Positions 18,211-27,243 of a stretch of DNA of 64,000 bases are shown piece after piece (positions within the stretch are counted from its first letter, which is position 1; the number at the start of each line of letters is the position of its first letter). The notes beneath the pieces were generated by a model. The model was not told the origin of the DNA. It did no database searches and saw nothing but the letters and a program-made list of their open reading frames with translations. This stretch comes from Pseudomonas fragi (lineage in GTDB: Bacteria > Pseudomonadota > Gammaproteobacteria > Pseudomonadales > Pseudomonadaceae): NCBI RefSeq assembly GCF_002269505.1, contig NZ_NQKQ01000007.1:124001-188000 (forward strand). Reading direction: 5' to 3'. Made by a program: the position numbers and the translations under genes.

Positions 18211-19056
18211 TCAGCCGTTCTGGCGAATACCTGCCACCAGCCAAGGCTGGTTGTCACCTTGCTGACGTTCCATGTTCCAGCTTTCGCTGAAGGCTTCGCC
18301 CTGGTCAAAGCGCGAGTTTTTCGACACGCCGCTGAAGGTCAGGGTTGCAATGGTTTTGTCTGCACGATCGTCCAGGCCGTCCAGTTGCACGGTCAGGTTG
18401 TCGATGTAGGTGGACTGGAAGCCATCACCCAGCTCAGCGCGTTCACGCTTGAGGAAGTCGAGCATCTGCGGGGTTACGAATTCGGCAATTTTGTCCATTT
18501 CGTTGGCATCCCAGTGCTGTTGCAGGGACTGGAAATGGTTGCGCGCAGCTTCCAGGAAGTTCTGCTCGTTGAACCAGGCTGGCGCATTGATCACCGGGCG
18601 GGCCGCAGGGGCAGCCGAACCACCGAAGATCGAAGCAGCAGGCTTGGCGTCGAACGCTTCGCGTTGCATAGGGGCGTGGCCGGCAGGGGCCATCATGTCA
18701 GCCTGTTTGCGACGACGAGCCGCGATAAAGCGGAAGATCAGGAAGGCGATAACCGCCATGATCAGGATGTCGAAGAACTGCATGCCCTGGAAGCCGCCGC
18801 CCATGAACATGGACGCCAGCAGACCACCGGCAGCGAGGCCGGCCAGAGGGCCCAGCCAGCGCGAAGCACCGCCAGCCTTGGCTGCGGCGCCTGCAGCACC
18901 GGCCGCCGCAGGGGCTGCAGCTGGAGCCGCTTGACGCGTTTGGTGGCTAGGCGCTGCGCCCGCGCTTTTGCCGCCGCCGAAGCGCTTGGCGTTCGCGTCG
19001 ATGCTCATCGTCAAGCCGATGCACAACGCCATGGCGATGCTAAGAAAACGTTTCAT
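18211..19056 (-). CDS. Tim44-like domain protein
   Basis: With the ATG at 19056 the protein has 281 residues: signal peptide (RFLSIAMALCIGLTMSIDANA), an Ala/Gly-rich low-complexity stretch to about residue 75, one membrane segment (FDILIMAVIAFLIFRFI) and a C-terminal Tim44-like domain (about 140-280, NFLEAARNHFQSLQQHWD). The family resembles the mitochondrial import motor subunit, but the bacterial role is unknown; envelope location is inferred. A hairpin terminator follows the stop. Confidence 0.85.
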   Translation of the reverse strand: MKRFLSIAMALCIGLTMSIDANAKRFGGGKSAGAAPSHQTRQAAPAAAPAAAGAAGAAAKAGGASRWLGPLAGLAAGGLLASMFMGGGFQGMQFFDILIMAVIAFLIFRFIAARRRKQADMMAPAGHAPMQREAFDAKPAASIFGGSAAPAARPVINAPAWFNEQNFLEAARNHFQSLQQHWDANEMDKIAEFVTPQMLDFLKRERAELGDGFQSTYIDNLTVQLDGLDDRADKTIATLTFSGVSKNSRFDQGEAFSESWNMERQQGDNQPWLVAGIRQNG

Positions 19057-19186
19057 AAGGGGTTCCCATTTGTGGATATCACGCGCGCCATGTTGCACAG
19101 GTGAGCTGTGACTGGCTAGCGGTGAAGTGTTTCGGGCTTTTGCTTATTTGTTTGTAGGACTAGGATTTATTTTGCGTAGGAGAGCA

Positions 19187-19276
19187 TGTGGGGGCGAGCC
19201 TGCTCGCGAAAGCGGTACATCAGCCAACAATAATATTCACTGATGTGCTCTCTTCGCGAGCAGGCTCGCTCCCACA
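19187..19276. repeat. Inverted REP pair (REPIN)
   Basis: Left arm GTGGGGGCGAGCCTGCTCGC and right arm GCGAGCAGGCTCGCTCCCAC enclose a variable stretch. It lies in the 263-bp gap between uvrD and the Tim44-like gene. Confidence 0.85.
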
Positions 19277-19319
19277 GGGATTTGCCTCACCTTATCCCCT
19301 GAAAGCTGTCGGATTGCTG

Positions 19320-21503
19320 TCAGACCGCCTCAAGTTTGGCGTAGCCCATCATCAGCCACTTGCTGCCTTCGCTGAAGTTGACCTGTACCCGTGCCTGGGC
19401 ACCTGCACCCTCGAAATTGAGGATCACGCCTTCGCCGAAGACCGCATGCTTGACCATCTGACCTAGCTTGAATTCGGTTTCCGGGATTTCCGAGCCGCCA
19501 AACAGGCTGCTGGAGCTCTGCTTTTGACCACCGCCGAAAGGGCGACTGACGCTGTTGGACAGTCGAACTTCTTGAATCAGGCCCTTTGGCACTTCGCGTA
19601 CGAAACGCGAAACCTTGTTATAGGTCTCGCTGCCGTAGAGGCGTCGGGTTTCAGCGTAGGTCATCACCAGGTTTTGCATGGCACGGGTAATGCCCACGTA
19701 GGCCAGGCGTCGTTCTTCTTCGAGGCGGCCCGGCTCTTCCAGGCTCATCTTGTGCGGGAACAAACCTTCTTCCATGCCCACCAGGAACACATATGGGAAC
19801 TCCAGGCCTTTGGCGCTGTGCAGCGTCATCAGCTGGATGCCGTCTTCATGTTCTTCGGCCTGGGTATCGCCCGCTTCCAGTGAGGCATGGCCAAGGAAGG
19901 CGGCCAATGGCGACAGCTCTTCGTCTTCGTCATTGTTCTCGAAGTTGCGTGCTGCGCTGACCAGTTCCTCAAGGTTTTCTACCCGGGCCTGGCCTTTTTC
20001 GCCTTTTTCCGCCTGATGGTAGGCAATCAGCCCACTCTGCTCGATCACAGTTTGGGTCATCAGATGCAAAGGCATCTCCATGACTTTTGCCGCCAGGTTG
20101 TCGATCAGTTCCATAAAGCCGGCAATGGCGCCTGAAGCGCGACCGGGCAAGGCTTTATTGGCGATCAGCTGGCGCATCGCTTCCCACATCGACACATCGC
20201 TGTGGCGTGCGTGTTCGCGAATGGCTTCGACGGTTTTTTCACCAATGCCGCGCGCCGGAACGTTGATTACCCGTTCCAGGGCCGCATCGTTTCCGCGGCC
20301 TTCCAGCAGGCGCATATAGGCCATGGCATTTTTGATTTCCGCGCGTTCGAAGAAGCGCTGGCCACCATAAATACGGTATGGAATGCGTTCACGCAGCAAC
20401 GCTTCTTCAAGCACCCGCGATTGGGCGTTGGAGCGGTACAAAATGGCGATATCGCTATGGGCCAGGCCGGTTTTCAAGGCGCTCTCGATGGTCTCGACCA
20501 CGTAGCGCGCTTCGTCGTGTTCATTGAACGCGGCGTACAGATTGATGGCTTCGCCTTCGCCGCCGTCAGTCCACAGCTCTTTACCCATGCGCCCGGTGTT
20601 GTTGGCGATCAGGGCGTTGGCCGCTTTGAGGATGCCGGCCGTGGAGCGATAGTTTTGCTCCAGACGAATGGTCTCGGCATCCGGGAAGTCAGTTGAGTAC
20701 TGATAGATGTTTTCGATTTTTGCGCCGCGCCAGCCGTAGATCGACTGGTCGTCATCACCGACTACCATCAGGCTGTCGCCGCCCTGGGCCAGCAACCGCA
20801 GCCAGGCATATTGAACGGCGTTGGTGTCCTGGAATTCGTCTACCAGGATGTGCCGGAAGCGTTTCTGGTAGTGCGCCAGCAAGCCCGGGTTGTCGCGCCA
20901 CAGGTCAAGGGCACGCAGCAGCAGCTCGGAAAAATCGATCACACCTGCGCGCTGGCACGCGACCTCATAGGCCTCGTAAATATTGCGCATGGTGGCCAGG
21001 AACAAGTCGCCGCTGGCCTGGATATGTTTGGGGCGCAGACCTTCGTCTTTTTGGCCGTTGATAAACCACTGTGCCTGACGCACCGGCCAGCGCTGTTCAT
21101 CCAGGCCCAGCTCACGGATGACACGCTTGACCAAGCGTTGCTGGTCATCGCTGTCCAGGATCTGGAACGTCTGGCTCAGGCCGGCTTCTTGCCAGTGAGC
21201 CCGCAGCAGGCGGTGAGCCAGGCCGTGGAAGGTGCCGACCCACATGCCTGCCGGGTTGATACCCATCAACTGCTCGATGCGGTGGCGCATCTCGGCAGCG
21301 GCCTTGTTGGTGAACGTCACCGACAGCACAGAGTGTGGGGACGCGTTTTCGACCTGGATCAGCCAGGCGATACGGTGCACCAGCACACGGGTTTTGCCGG
21401 AACCAGCGCCGGCCAGGACCAACTGACGCCCGACACTGGCCGTGACGGCCTGACGTTGGGCATCGTTGAGAGAATTTAACAAGAGAGAGAGATCATCGCG
21501 CAT
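19320..21503 (-). CDS. uvrD: DNA helicase II UvrD
   Basis: Superfamily 1A helicase that unwinds DNA 3' to 5' in nucleotide excision and mismatch repair. The 727-residue length is normal. Walker A AGAGSGKT is near residue 32, LVDEFQDTN motif II is present, followed by GDDDQSIYGWRGA, LEQNYRS, and motif VI YVGITRA. The C-terminal Tudor-like part is present (MVKHAVFGEGVILNFEG). It appears monocistronic. Confidence 0.97.
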   Translation of the reverse strand: MRDDLSLLLNSLNDAQRQAVTASVGRQLVLAGAGSGKTRVLVHRIAWLIQVENASPHSVLSVTFTNKAAAEMRHRIEQLMGINPAGMWVGTFHGLAHRLLRAHWQEAGLSQTFQILDSDDQQRLVKRVIRELGLDEQRWPVRQAQWFINGQKDEGLRPKHIQASGDLFLATMRNIYEAYEVACQRAGVIDFSELLLRALDLWRDNPGLLAHYQKRFRHILVDEFQDTNAVQYAWLRLLAQGGDSLMVVGDDDQSIYGWRGAKIENIYQYSTDFPDAETIRLEQNYRSTAGILKAANALIANNTGRMGKELWTDGGEGEAINLYAAFNEHDEARYVVETIESALKTGLAHSDIAILYRSNAQSRVLEEALLRERIPYRIYGGQRFFERAEIKNAMAYMRLLEGRGNDAALERVINVPARGIGEKTVEAIREHARHSDVSMWEAMRQLIANKALPGRASGAIAGFMELIDNLAAKVMEMPLHLMTQTVIEQSGLIAYHQAEKGEKGQARVENLEELVSAARNFENNDEDEELSPLAAFLGHASLEAGDTQAEEHEDGIQLMTLHSAKGLEFPYVFLVGMEEGLFPHKMSLEEPGRLEEERRLAYVGITRAMQNLVMTYAETRRLYGSETYNKVSRFVREVPKGLIQEVRLSNSVSRPFGGGQKQSSSSLFGGSEIPETEFKLGQMVKHAVFGEGVILNFEGAGAQARVQVNFSEGSKWLMMGYAKLEAV

Positions 21504-21696
21504 CGGGGCATTTTAGGGGCTGTTGGTGTTTCATTGCTAGCTGCGTGGCAGCCTTGGGCCGAGCGGTCAAAAAGCCGGAAAGTAAAAATGCCTGGCTGAT
21601 TTCATCCATTTAATAGCGCCTGTGCGTTTGGTCACGGGCATTGCTTGTGTATGCTCGGGCGACTTTTTGGCTCATCTACTGATAAGAATTTCGCCG

Positions 21697-23232
21697 ATGG
21701 TTCAGAATTTAAATTCGCCGGGTATTTTTTTCGGCATAGGCATCGGCTTTTTCATGCTGGCGGGCGGTCTGGGGTGGCAGGTCAAGCGGATCAAGCAACG
21801 ACGCATGGCGCGCCGTTTGCGTCATCAAGGTTTGCGTGAGGATTTGCTGCAAGCCAATGTCCGCAGCGAGCAACTCAATATCGAACTTGCTTATGAGGTC
21901 GAACAACGCCGTTTGAGCGAAGCGCGGGCGCGTCACCTGAGCCGTTTTGATGAGCTGACCGGGCTGGCCAACCGCCTGCTGTTCAAGGCGCGCCTGGAGG
22001 AGGCCAGTCAGCGTGTCCGTCAGGGCTCGTGCAACCTGACGTTGCTGCACATCAATCTCGATCGCTTCAAATTGCTCAATGACAATTTAGGGCATGAGCT
22101 GGCGGATCATGTGCTGCAAAAAATGGCCGAACGCATCACCAAGGCCTTGCCTGAGGCTGACACCATTGCGCGTCTGTCGGGTGATGAGTTCGCGGTGCTG
22201 TTTGATGCCTATAACAGCCTGACCAGCCTGGCGCGGGTCGCGACCCGGCTGCTGGACAAGCTCGGTCGGCCGCTGCTGGTGGATGGCCATGAGCTGGTCG
22301 TCAGTGTGTCGATGGGCATCAGCATGTTGCCCGACAGCGCGCGCGATATTGCCAGCCTGGTCCATCAGGCCAACAAGGCCATGCAGCAGGCCAAGCACCT
22401 GGGCGGCGGCAGGTTTCAGTTCTACAGTGACAGCCTGCATGACAGCACCCTTGAACGGCTGCAGCTTGAAAACCAACTGCGCAAAGCCATTAGCGAACGC
22501 CAGCTCAACGTGTTCTATCAACCCAAGCTGTGCCTGGCCACAGGGCGTCTGCACGCCGCCGAAGCGTTGGTGCGCTGGGATCACCCGCAACTGGGCAATG
22601 TACCGCCAGGCAACTTTATTGTTCTTGCCGAAGAGACCGGCCTGATCAGCGCCATCGGTGAATTTGTGCTGCGCGAAGCCTGCCGGCAAGCCTGTGAGTG
22701 GCAGCAGGCAGGGCTGGCGCCAATCCGGGTGTCGGTGAATTTGTCAGGGCATCAGTTGCGCCAGGGCAAGCTCGTCAGCCTGGTGCGCCAGGTGCTTGAA
22801 GAAACCGGGCTGGCGCCGCACTACCTGGAACTGGAACTGACAGAAAGCCAGATGCTCGACAATGTTGAATACGTCATCGCAACCTTTCAGCAATTGCATG
22901 AGCTGGGGGTAAAGCTGGCGATCGATGATTTTGGCACCGGCTATTCATCGCTCAGTTACCTCAAGCGATTTGCGGTGGATTACGTGAAAATCGATAAAAC
23001 ATTTATTCACGGCGTGGGCCGTTGCAGTGAAGACGAGGCTATCACCCTGGCAATCATCGCCATGGCCCACAGCCTGGACCTGAAAGTGGTAGCAGAAGGC
23101 GTCGAAAACGATGCGCAGTTGGCCTTTCTCAAGGCTCGCCAGTGTGACGAAGTGCAGGGCTACTTGATCAGTCGTCCGATAAACGCAGTGCAATTCAGCG
23201 ATTTACTGCGTAACGGTGTAGTGGTCTTGTAG
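21697..23232 (+). CDS. Diguanylate cyclase/phosphodiesterase (GGDEF-EAL)
   Basis: A 511-residue cyclic-di-GMP enzyme anchored by one N-terminal membrane helix (GIFFGIGIGFFMLAGGLGW), then a coiled linker, a GGDEF domain with SGDEF at about residues 160-164, and an EAL domain with EAL at about 289 and DDFGTGYSSL. Both domains keep their signature residues, so either or both activities are possible; the sensing input is unknown. The start is set at ATG 21697, since the longer frame from 21622 adds no recognisable sequence. Confidence 0.9.
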   Translation: MVQNLNSPGIFFGIGIGFFMLAGGLGWQVKRIKQRRMARRLRHQGLREDLLQANVRSEQLNIELAYEVEQRRLSEARARHLSRFDELTGLANRLLFKARLEEASQRVRQGSCNLTLLHINLDRFKLLNDNLGHELADHVLQKMAERITKALPEADTIARLSGDEFAVLFDAYNSLTSLARVATRLLDKLGRPLLVDGHELVVSVSMGISMLPDSARDIASLVHQANKAMQQAKHLGGGRFQFYSDSLHDSTLERLQLENQLRKAISERQLNVFYQPKLCLATGRLHAAEALVRWDHPQLGNVPPGNFIVLAEETGLISAIGEFVLREACRQACEWQQAGLAPIRVSVNLSGHQLRQGKLVSLVRQVLEETGLAPHYLELELTESQMLDNVEYVIATFQQLHELGVKLAIDDFGTGYSSLSYLKRFAVDYVKIDKTFIHGVGRCSEDEAITLAIIAMAHSLDLKVVAEGVENDAQLAFLKARQCDEVQGYLISRPINAVQFSDLLRNGVVVL

Positions 23233-23322
23233 TGCCAAAAAGAGCTACATGGCCCTCAAGCGGCTTGAATCAAGGGAGATAACTGGTTAGTTGATGGTGT
23301 ATTGGCTGGGCAGAAAACGAAT

Positions 23323-23343
23323 TCTTGTAGTATAACTACAAGA
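23323..23343. promoter_or_regulatory. HexR-like palindrome upstream of the RpiR-type regulator
   Basis: A perfect inverted repeat with 9-bp arms (TCTTGTAGT / ACTACAAGA) and ATA between. The core TGTAGTATAACTACA agrees with the published HexR motif of gammaproteobacteria. It lies 46 bp before the regulator's start and is probably an autoregulatory operator. Confidence 0.65.
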
Positions 23344-23389
23344 TTGCTACATCCCCGGCGCCTGCCGCTTACAGACCGAGTCCTGCCCT

Positions 23390-24256
23390 TTGAACCTGCT
23401 GCAACATATTGCCCAGTCACGCCACCTGTTACGTAAATCGGAACTCAAGGTCGCCGATCACGTGCTGCTTGATCCTGCGGCTGTAATGCACAGTTCCATG
23501 GCCGACCTTGCCCACAGTGTCGGTATCAGCGAGCCGACCATCGTGCGCTTTTGCCGGGCGATAGGGTGTTCCGGGTTTCAGGACCTGAAACTCAAGCTGG
23601 CGCAAAGTCTGGCGGCAGGGGCCAGTTTTGGTCAGTTCGCGATCCATGAAGATGATTCGGTTGCGGATTACAGTCTGAAAATTTTCGACACCACGCTGCA
23701 CACCTTGATGGACGTGCGCGAGAAGCTCGACCCGGTAGCCCTGCAGCGTGCTGTGACGGCCATGTCGCAGGCACAGCGGGTTGAGTTCTACGGTTTCGGT
23801 GCATCGGGTGCGGTAGCGGCAGATGCCCAGCACAAGTTTTTCCGTTTATTGCTGACCGCCGCCGCGTATTCCGACCCGCACATGCAGGCAATGTCGGCCG
23901 TGACCTTGAAGCCTACCGACGTGGCGATCTGCATTTCCCAGTCGGGTCGTTCCAAAGACTTGCTGATCACCGCCAACCTGGTGCGTGAAAGCGGCGCGAC
24001 CTTGATCACCTTGTGCCCGAGTCAGACGCCGTTGGCAGAACTGGCGACCGTCAATCTGGCGATCGATGTACATGAAGACACTGAAATCTACACCCCGCTG
24101 ACCTCGCGTATCGCTCACCTGGTGGTGATTGACGTGTTGGCGATGGGCGTTGCGATGGCCCGTGGCCCGAGCCTGGTCAACCACCTCAAGAGCGTCAAGC
24201 GCAGCCTGCGCAGTTTGCGTCTGTCGCCTAAGTCGCTGAAAAGCCACGAAGATTAA
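23390..24256 (+). CDS. RpiR/HexR-family transcriptional regulator (HTH + SIS)
   Basis: A 288-residue regulator with an N-terminal HTH_6 domain (residues 1-77, VGISEPTIVRFCRAIG) and a sugar-phosphate-binding SIS domain (about 120-255, with ICISQSGRSKD). It is closely HexR-like, and its HTH probably reads the palindrome 46 bp upstream. The start is a TTG (MNLLQHIAQSR). It sits beside pycR and the pyruvate carboxylase genes, as in P. aeruginosa (PA5438 region). Control of central carbon metabolism is inferred. Confidence 0.88.
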   Translation: MNLLQHIAQSRHLLRKSELKVADHVLLDPAAVMHSSMADLAHSVGISEPTIVRFCRAIGCSGFQDLKLKLAQSLAAGASFGQFAIHEDDSVADYSLKIFDTTLHTLMDVREKLDPVALQRAVTAMSQAQRVEFYGFGASGAVAADAQHKFFRLLLTAAAYSDPHMQAMSAVTLKPTDVAICISQSGRSKDLLITANLVRESGATLITLCPSQTPLAELATVNLAIDVHEDTEIYTPLTSRIAHLVVIDVLAMGVAMARGPSLVNHLKSVKRSLRSLRLSPKSLKSHED

Positions 24257-24260
24257 AAGC

Positions 24261-24407
24261 GCCCTCACTCTAACCCTCTCCCGGAGGGAGAGGGGACTGA
24301 TTGGGGGATTTTGCAGTTTTATGGCCGCCTGAAGTGACTGCGTTGAATCCGAAATTTACCCGGTTAGCTCCCTCTCCCTCCGGGAGAGGGTTGGGGTGAG
24401 GGTGCTC
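24261..24407. repeat. Inverted CTC-rich repeat pair
   Basis: Two inverted copies of a CCCTCTCCCGGAGGGAGAGG-type element separated by about 70 bp. The same element occurs at 34336, 39350 and 45848. It fills most of the 253-bp gap after the RpiR gene. Confidence 0.8.
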
Positions 24408-24509
24408 TTGATCGCCAAGCAATTTCATCCCCCTGTCATCCCCCTTTCGCCAATCCGTCACAAACAAAGTCCATCGTAAAGCTCCCGTACACGCCTTGGG
24501 AGACTCGAA

Positions 24510-24722
24510 ATGGCTCAGCCTTACGAAGAACGCAATAGCGCCGTCAAAACCCGCCGCCAGCAAGAAGACCAGCGCCGCATGGCCTTCCGTCGCGCGATTG
24601 AAGACCATACGAGCCAGCGCCAACTGCGCCTGGAAACCTCCGATTACCCGGACCTGGGGTCGATCAACTACTGGCAGGCTGCGTCGGCAGGTGACCGTCG
24701 AAGCGCTCAACCAGCGCGCTGA
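24510..24722 (+). CDS. Small conserved protein, PA3496-like
   Basis: A 70-residue, strongly charged protein with ATG preceded by GGGA. The pattern VKTRRQQEDQRRMAFRRAIED is conserved in small Pseudomonas proteins, some named PA3496-family putative envelope integrity proteins; I recognise the pattern but cannot verify the family. Its last 59 bases overlap the 3' end of pycR on the opposite strand, so its C-terminal tail may be variable. Confidence 0.6.
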   Translation: MAQPYEERNSAVKTRRQQEDQRRMAFRRAIEDHTSQRQLRLETSDYPDLGSINYWQAASAGDRRSAQPAR

Positions 24723-25626
24723 TTTGCAGGCGCTCACTGCGAATAAACCCCAGAAATGCATGCGCCACCGGTGACAGTCGCTTGGCCTTGGCCTGCACTA
24801 CGCACCAGCTGCGATACAGCGGCAACTCCTCGACCGGCAGCTCGCGCAGCAGGCCGGTCGCCAGCTCCAGGCTGACGGCGTGGCGGGTCAACAACGCCAC
24901 GCCCAATCCGGCCACCGCGCACTCGCGCTGTGACTCGTTGGACGATACTTCCAGCGTTTGATTGAAGTGCACGCGTTTTTCCTTGAAATACTCCTCACAC
25001 GCCATGCGCGTGCCCGACCCCTGCTCACGCATCAGCAGCGTATAAGGCTCCAGATCCTGCAGGCGTAGTGGCCCTTGGGCACACAGCGGGTGATCGACGG
25101 GAGCCACTGCCACAATCGGGTTGTTCAGAAACGGCAAGAATTCCAGGCCCATGTCCTGCGGCACCATCGACATGATCACCAGATCGTCGCGGTTATCCGA
25201 AAGCCGACGAACGGCCTGCGCCCGGTTGACCACGGTCAGTTGCAAATTGACTTCCGGGTGCTGGCGCTTGAAGGCGGCAAACAGATGCGGCACAAAATAT
25301 TTCGCACTCGACTCCACCGCCAGTTTTAGCTGCCCCTGCAATGACCCGAGCATGTCGGAAAGCTGCATGTCGAGGTTTTCCAGGCGTCCGAAAATATCCC
25401 GGCTGGCCAACTGAAGCGCTTCAGCGGCTTCGGTCATGTACAGCTTTTTGCCGACGTACTCGAACAATGGTTGGCCAATCAGCTCTTCAAGCTGACGAAT
25501 TTGTAGACTTACGGCGGGTTGTGTCAGCGACATTTCTTCTGCTGCGCGGCTGTAAGAGCGCAGATCACAGACTTCATTGAAGACCTGTAATTGTCGAAAA
25601 GTGATACGCATCAATGACTTACGCAT
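24664..25626 (-). CDS. pycR: LysR-family regulator PycR
   Basis: A 320-residue LysR regulator: winged HTH in residues 7-66 (YSRAAEEMSLTQPAVSLQIRQLE) and a substrate-binding domain. It is divergent from the pyruvate carboxylase genes, the arrangement of P. aeruginosa pycR (PA5437). It probably controls pycA-oadA and itself from the palindrome at 25664. Two starts are possible, 25626 or the ATG at 25608 (MRITFRQLQ); the latter matches the usual LysR N-terminus. Confidence 0.88.
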   Translation of the reverse strand: MRKSLMRITFRQLQVFNEVCDLRSYSRAAEEMSLTQPAVSLQIRQLEELIGQPLFEYVGKKLYMTEAAEALQLASRDIFGRLENLDMQLSDMLGSLQGQLKLAVESSAKYFVPHLFAAFKRQHPEVNLQLTVVNRAQAVRRLSDNRDDLVIMSMVPQDMGLEFLPFLNNPIVAVAPVDHPLCAQGPLRLQDLEPYTLLMREQGSGTRMACEEYFKEKRVHFNQTLEVSSNESQRECAVAGLGVALLTRHAVSLELATGLLRELPVEELPLYRSWCVVQAKAKRLSPVAHAFLGFIRSERLQISALVERFDGHLPTQPASS

Positions 25627-25663
25627 TTTTATAACATTATCCGAAGCGGCAAGTGCTCCGACT

Positions 25664-25679
25664 ATAAGTTGTTACTTAT
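25664..25679. promoter_or_regulatory. Putative PycR operator
   Basis: Perfect inverted repeat ATAAGT-TGTT-ACTTAT in the 190-bp divergent gap between pycR and pycA, of the T-N11-A type bound by LysR regulators. Confidence 0.55.
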
Positions 25680-25816
25680 GCACGACCCAAGAATTATTGA
25701 TTTTTGTTTATCGCTGCGTGGGTCTAGTGTGATGACACAACGGTTCAGACACATTTGGACACGTGCCGACCTGGTCTAGCAGGTCGTTTGTTCCATAGGC
25801 TTTAGGGAAAATCCAA

Positions 25817-27232
25817 GTGATAAAAAAGATCCTGATCGCCAACCGCGGAGAAATCGCTGTCCGCATCGTGCGTGCCTGCGCCGAGATGGGGATTCGCTCT
25901 GTAGCGGTCTACTCCGAAGCTGATCGACATGCCTTGCACGTCAAGCGCGCCGACGAAGCGCACAACATTGGCGAAGACCCGCTGGCCGGTTATCTGAACC
26001 CGCGCAAGCTGGTTAACCTGGCCGTTGAAACCGGTTGTGATGCCTTGCATCCCGGTTACGGTTTTCTGTCAGAAAATGCTGAATTGGCTGATATCTGCGC
26101 CGAGCGCGGGATCAAGTTCATTGGCCCGGCGGCCGAAGTCATTCGTCGCATGGGCGACAAGACTGAAGCGCGCCGCAGCATGATCAAAGCCGGTGTTCCG
26201 GTTACGCCGGGCACTGAAGGCAACGTTGCCGACATCCACGAAGCCTTGATTGAAGGCGAGCGCATTGGTTACCCGGTGATGCTCAAGGCCACCTCGGGCG
26301 GCGGCGGTCGCGGCATTCGTCGTTGCAACAGCCGTGAAGAGCTGGAACAGGCGTTCCCGCGGGTGATCTCAGAAGCCACCAAGGCTTTTGGTTCGGCCGA
26401 AGTGTTTCTGGAAAAATGCATCGTAAACCCCAAGCACATCGAAGCGCAGATCCTTGGTGACAGCTTTGGCAATGTGGTGCACCTGTTTGAGCGCGACTGC
26501 TCGATCCAGCGTCGCAACCAGAAGCTGATCGAAATCGCCCCAAGCCCTCAGCTGACCCCTGAACAGCGCGCCTATATCGGCGACCTGTCTGTGCGCGCAG
26601 CCAAGGCCGTGGGTTACGAGAACGCCGGTACCGTGGAGTTCCTGCTCGCCGAGGGCGAGGTGTACTTCATGGAGATGAACACCCGGGTGCAGGTGGAGCA
26701 CACCATCACCGAAGAAATCACCGGCATCGACATTGTCCGTGAGCAAATCCGTATCGCCTCCGGCCTGCCGCTGTCGATCAAGCAGGAAGACGTGCAGCAC
26801 CGCGGCTTTGCCCTGCAGTTCCGGATCAATGCCGAAGACCCGAAAAACAACTTCCTGCCAAGTTTCGGCAAGATCACCCGTTACTACGCGCCCGGCGGTC
26901 CTGGTGTGCGTACCGATACGGCGATCTACACCGGCTATACCATCCCGCCGTATTACGACTCCATGTGTCTGAAGCTGGTGGTGTGGGCCCTGACCTGGGA
27001 AGAAGCGATGGACCGTGGTTTGCGCGCCCTCGACGACATGCGTCTACAAGGGGTTAAAACCACCGCCGCGTATTACCAGGAAATCCTGCGTAACCCGGAA
27101 TTCCGTAGTGGCCAGTTCAATACCAGCTTTGTAGAAAGCCACCCGGAATTGACCAACTACTCGATCAAGCGCAAACCCGAAGAGCTGGCCCTGGCCATCG
27201 CTGCCGCCATCGCCGCCCACGCAGGCCTGTGA
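25817..27232 (+). CDS. pycA: Pyruvate carboxylase subunit A (biotin carboxylase)
   Basis: Carboxylates biotin with bicarbonate and ATP as the first half-reaction of two-subunit pyruvate carboxylase, replenishing oxaloacetate. The 471 residues show the biotin carboxylase N-domain (ANRGEIAVRI, LHPGYGFLSEN), ATP-grasp glycine loop (KATSGGGGRGIRR) and MEMNTRVQVEH. The start is GTG with TAGGGA upstream. The next gene, the transferase/biotin-carrier subunit, begins 11 bp later, so this is not the acetyl-CoA carboxylase accC. Confidence 0.93.
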   Translation: MIKKILIANRGEIAVRIVRACAEMGIRSVAVYSEADRHALHVKRADEAHNIGEDPLAGYLNPRKLVNLAVETGCDALHPGYGFLSENAELADICAERGIKFIGPAAEVIRRMGDKTEARRSMIKAGVPVTPGTEGNVADIHEALIEGERIGYPVMLKATSGGGGRGIRRCNSREELEQAFPRVISEATKAFGSAEVFLEKCIVNPKHIEAQILGDSFGNVVHLFERDCSIQRRNQKLIEIAPSPQLTPEQRAYIGDLSVRAAKAVGYENAGTVEFLLAEGEVYFMEMNTRVQVEHTITEEITGIDIVREQIRIASGLPLSIKQEDVQHRGFALQFRINAEDPKNNFLPSFGKITRYYAPGGPGVRTDTAIYTGYTIPPYYDSMCLKLVVWALTWEEAMDRGLRALDDMRLQGVKTTAAYYQEILRNPEFRSGQFNTSFVESHPELTNYSIKRKPEELALAIAAAIAAHAGL

Positions 27233-27243
27233 GGAAAAGAATA

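Noticed and set aside
17670..18308. 212-residue version of the SMI1/KNR4 protein
   Set aside because: The extra N-terminal part would be translated from the terminator and the end of the Tim44-like gene; the GTG at 18077 has a good ribosome site.
18259..19104. 281-residue plus-strand frame opposite the Tim44-like gene
   Set aside because: Antisense shadow; the minus strand has the signal peptide, membrane helix and conserved domain.
24261..24407. CTC-rich repeats as a possible CRISPR or attachment site
   Set aside because: Only one inverted pair at each place, no regular spacers, and the copies are dispersed; no integrase or cas genes in the window.
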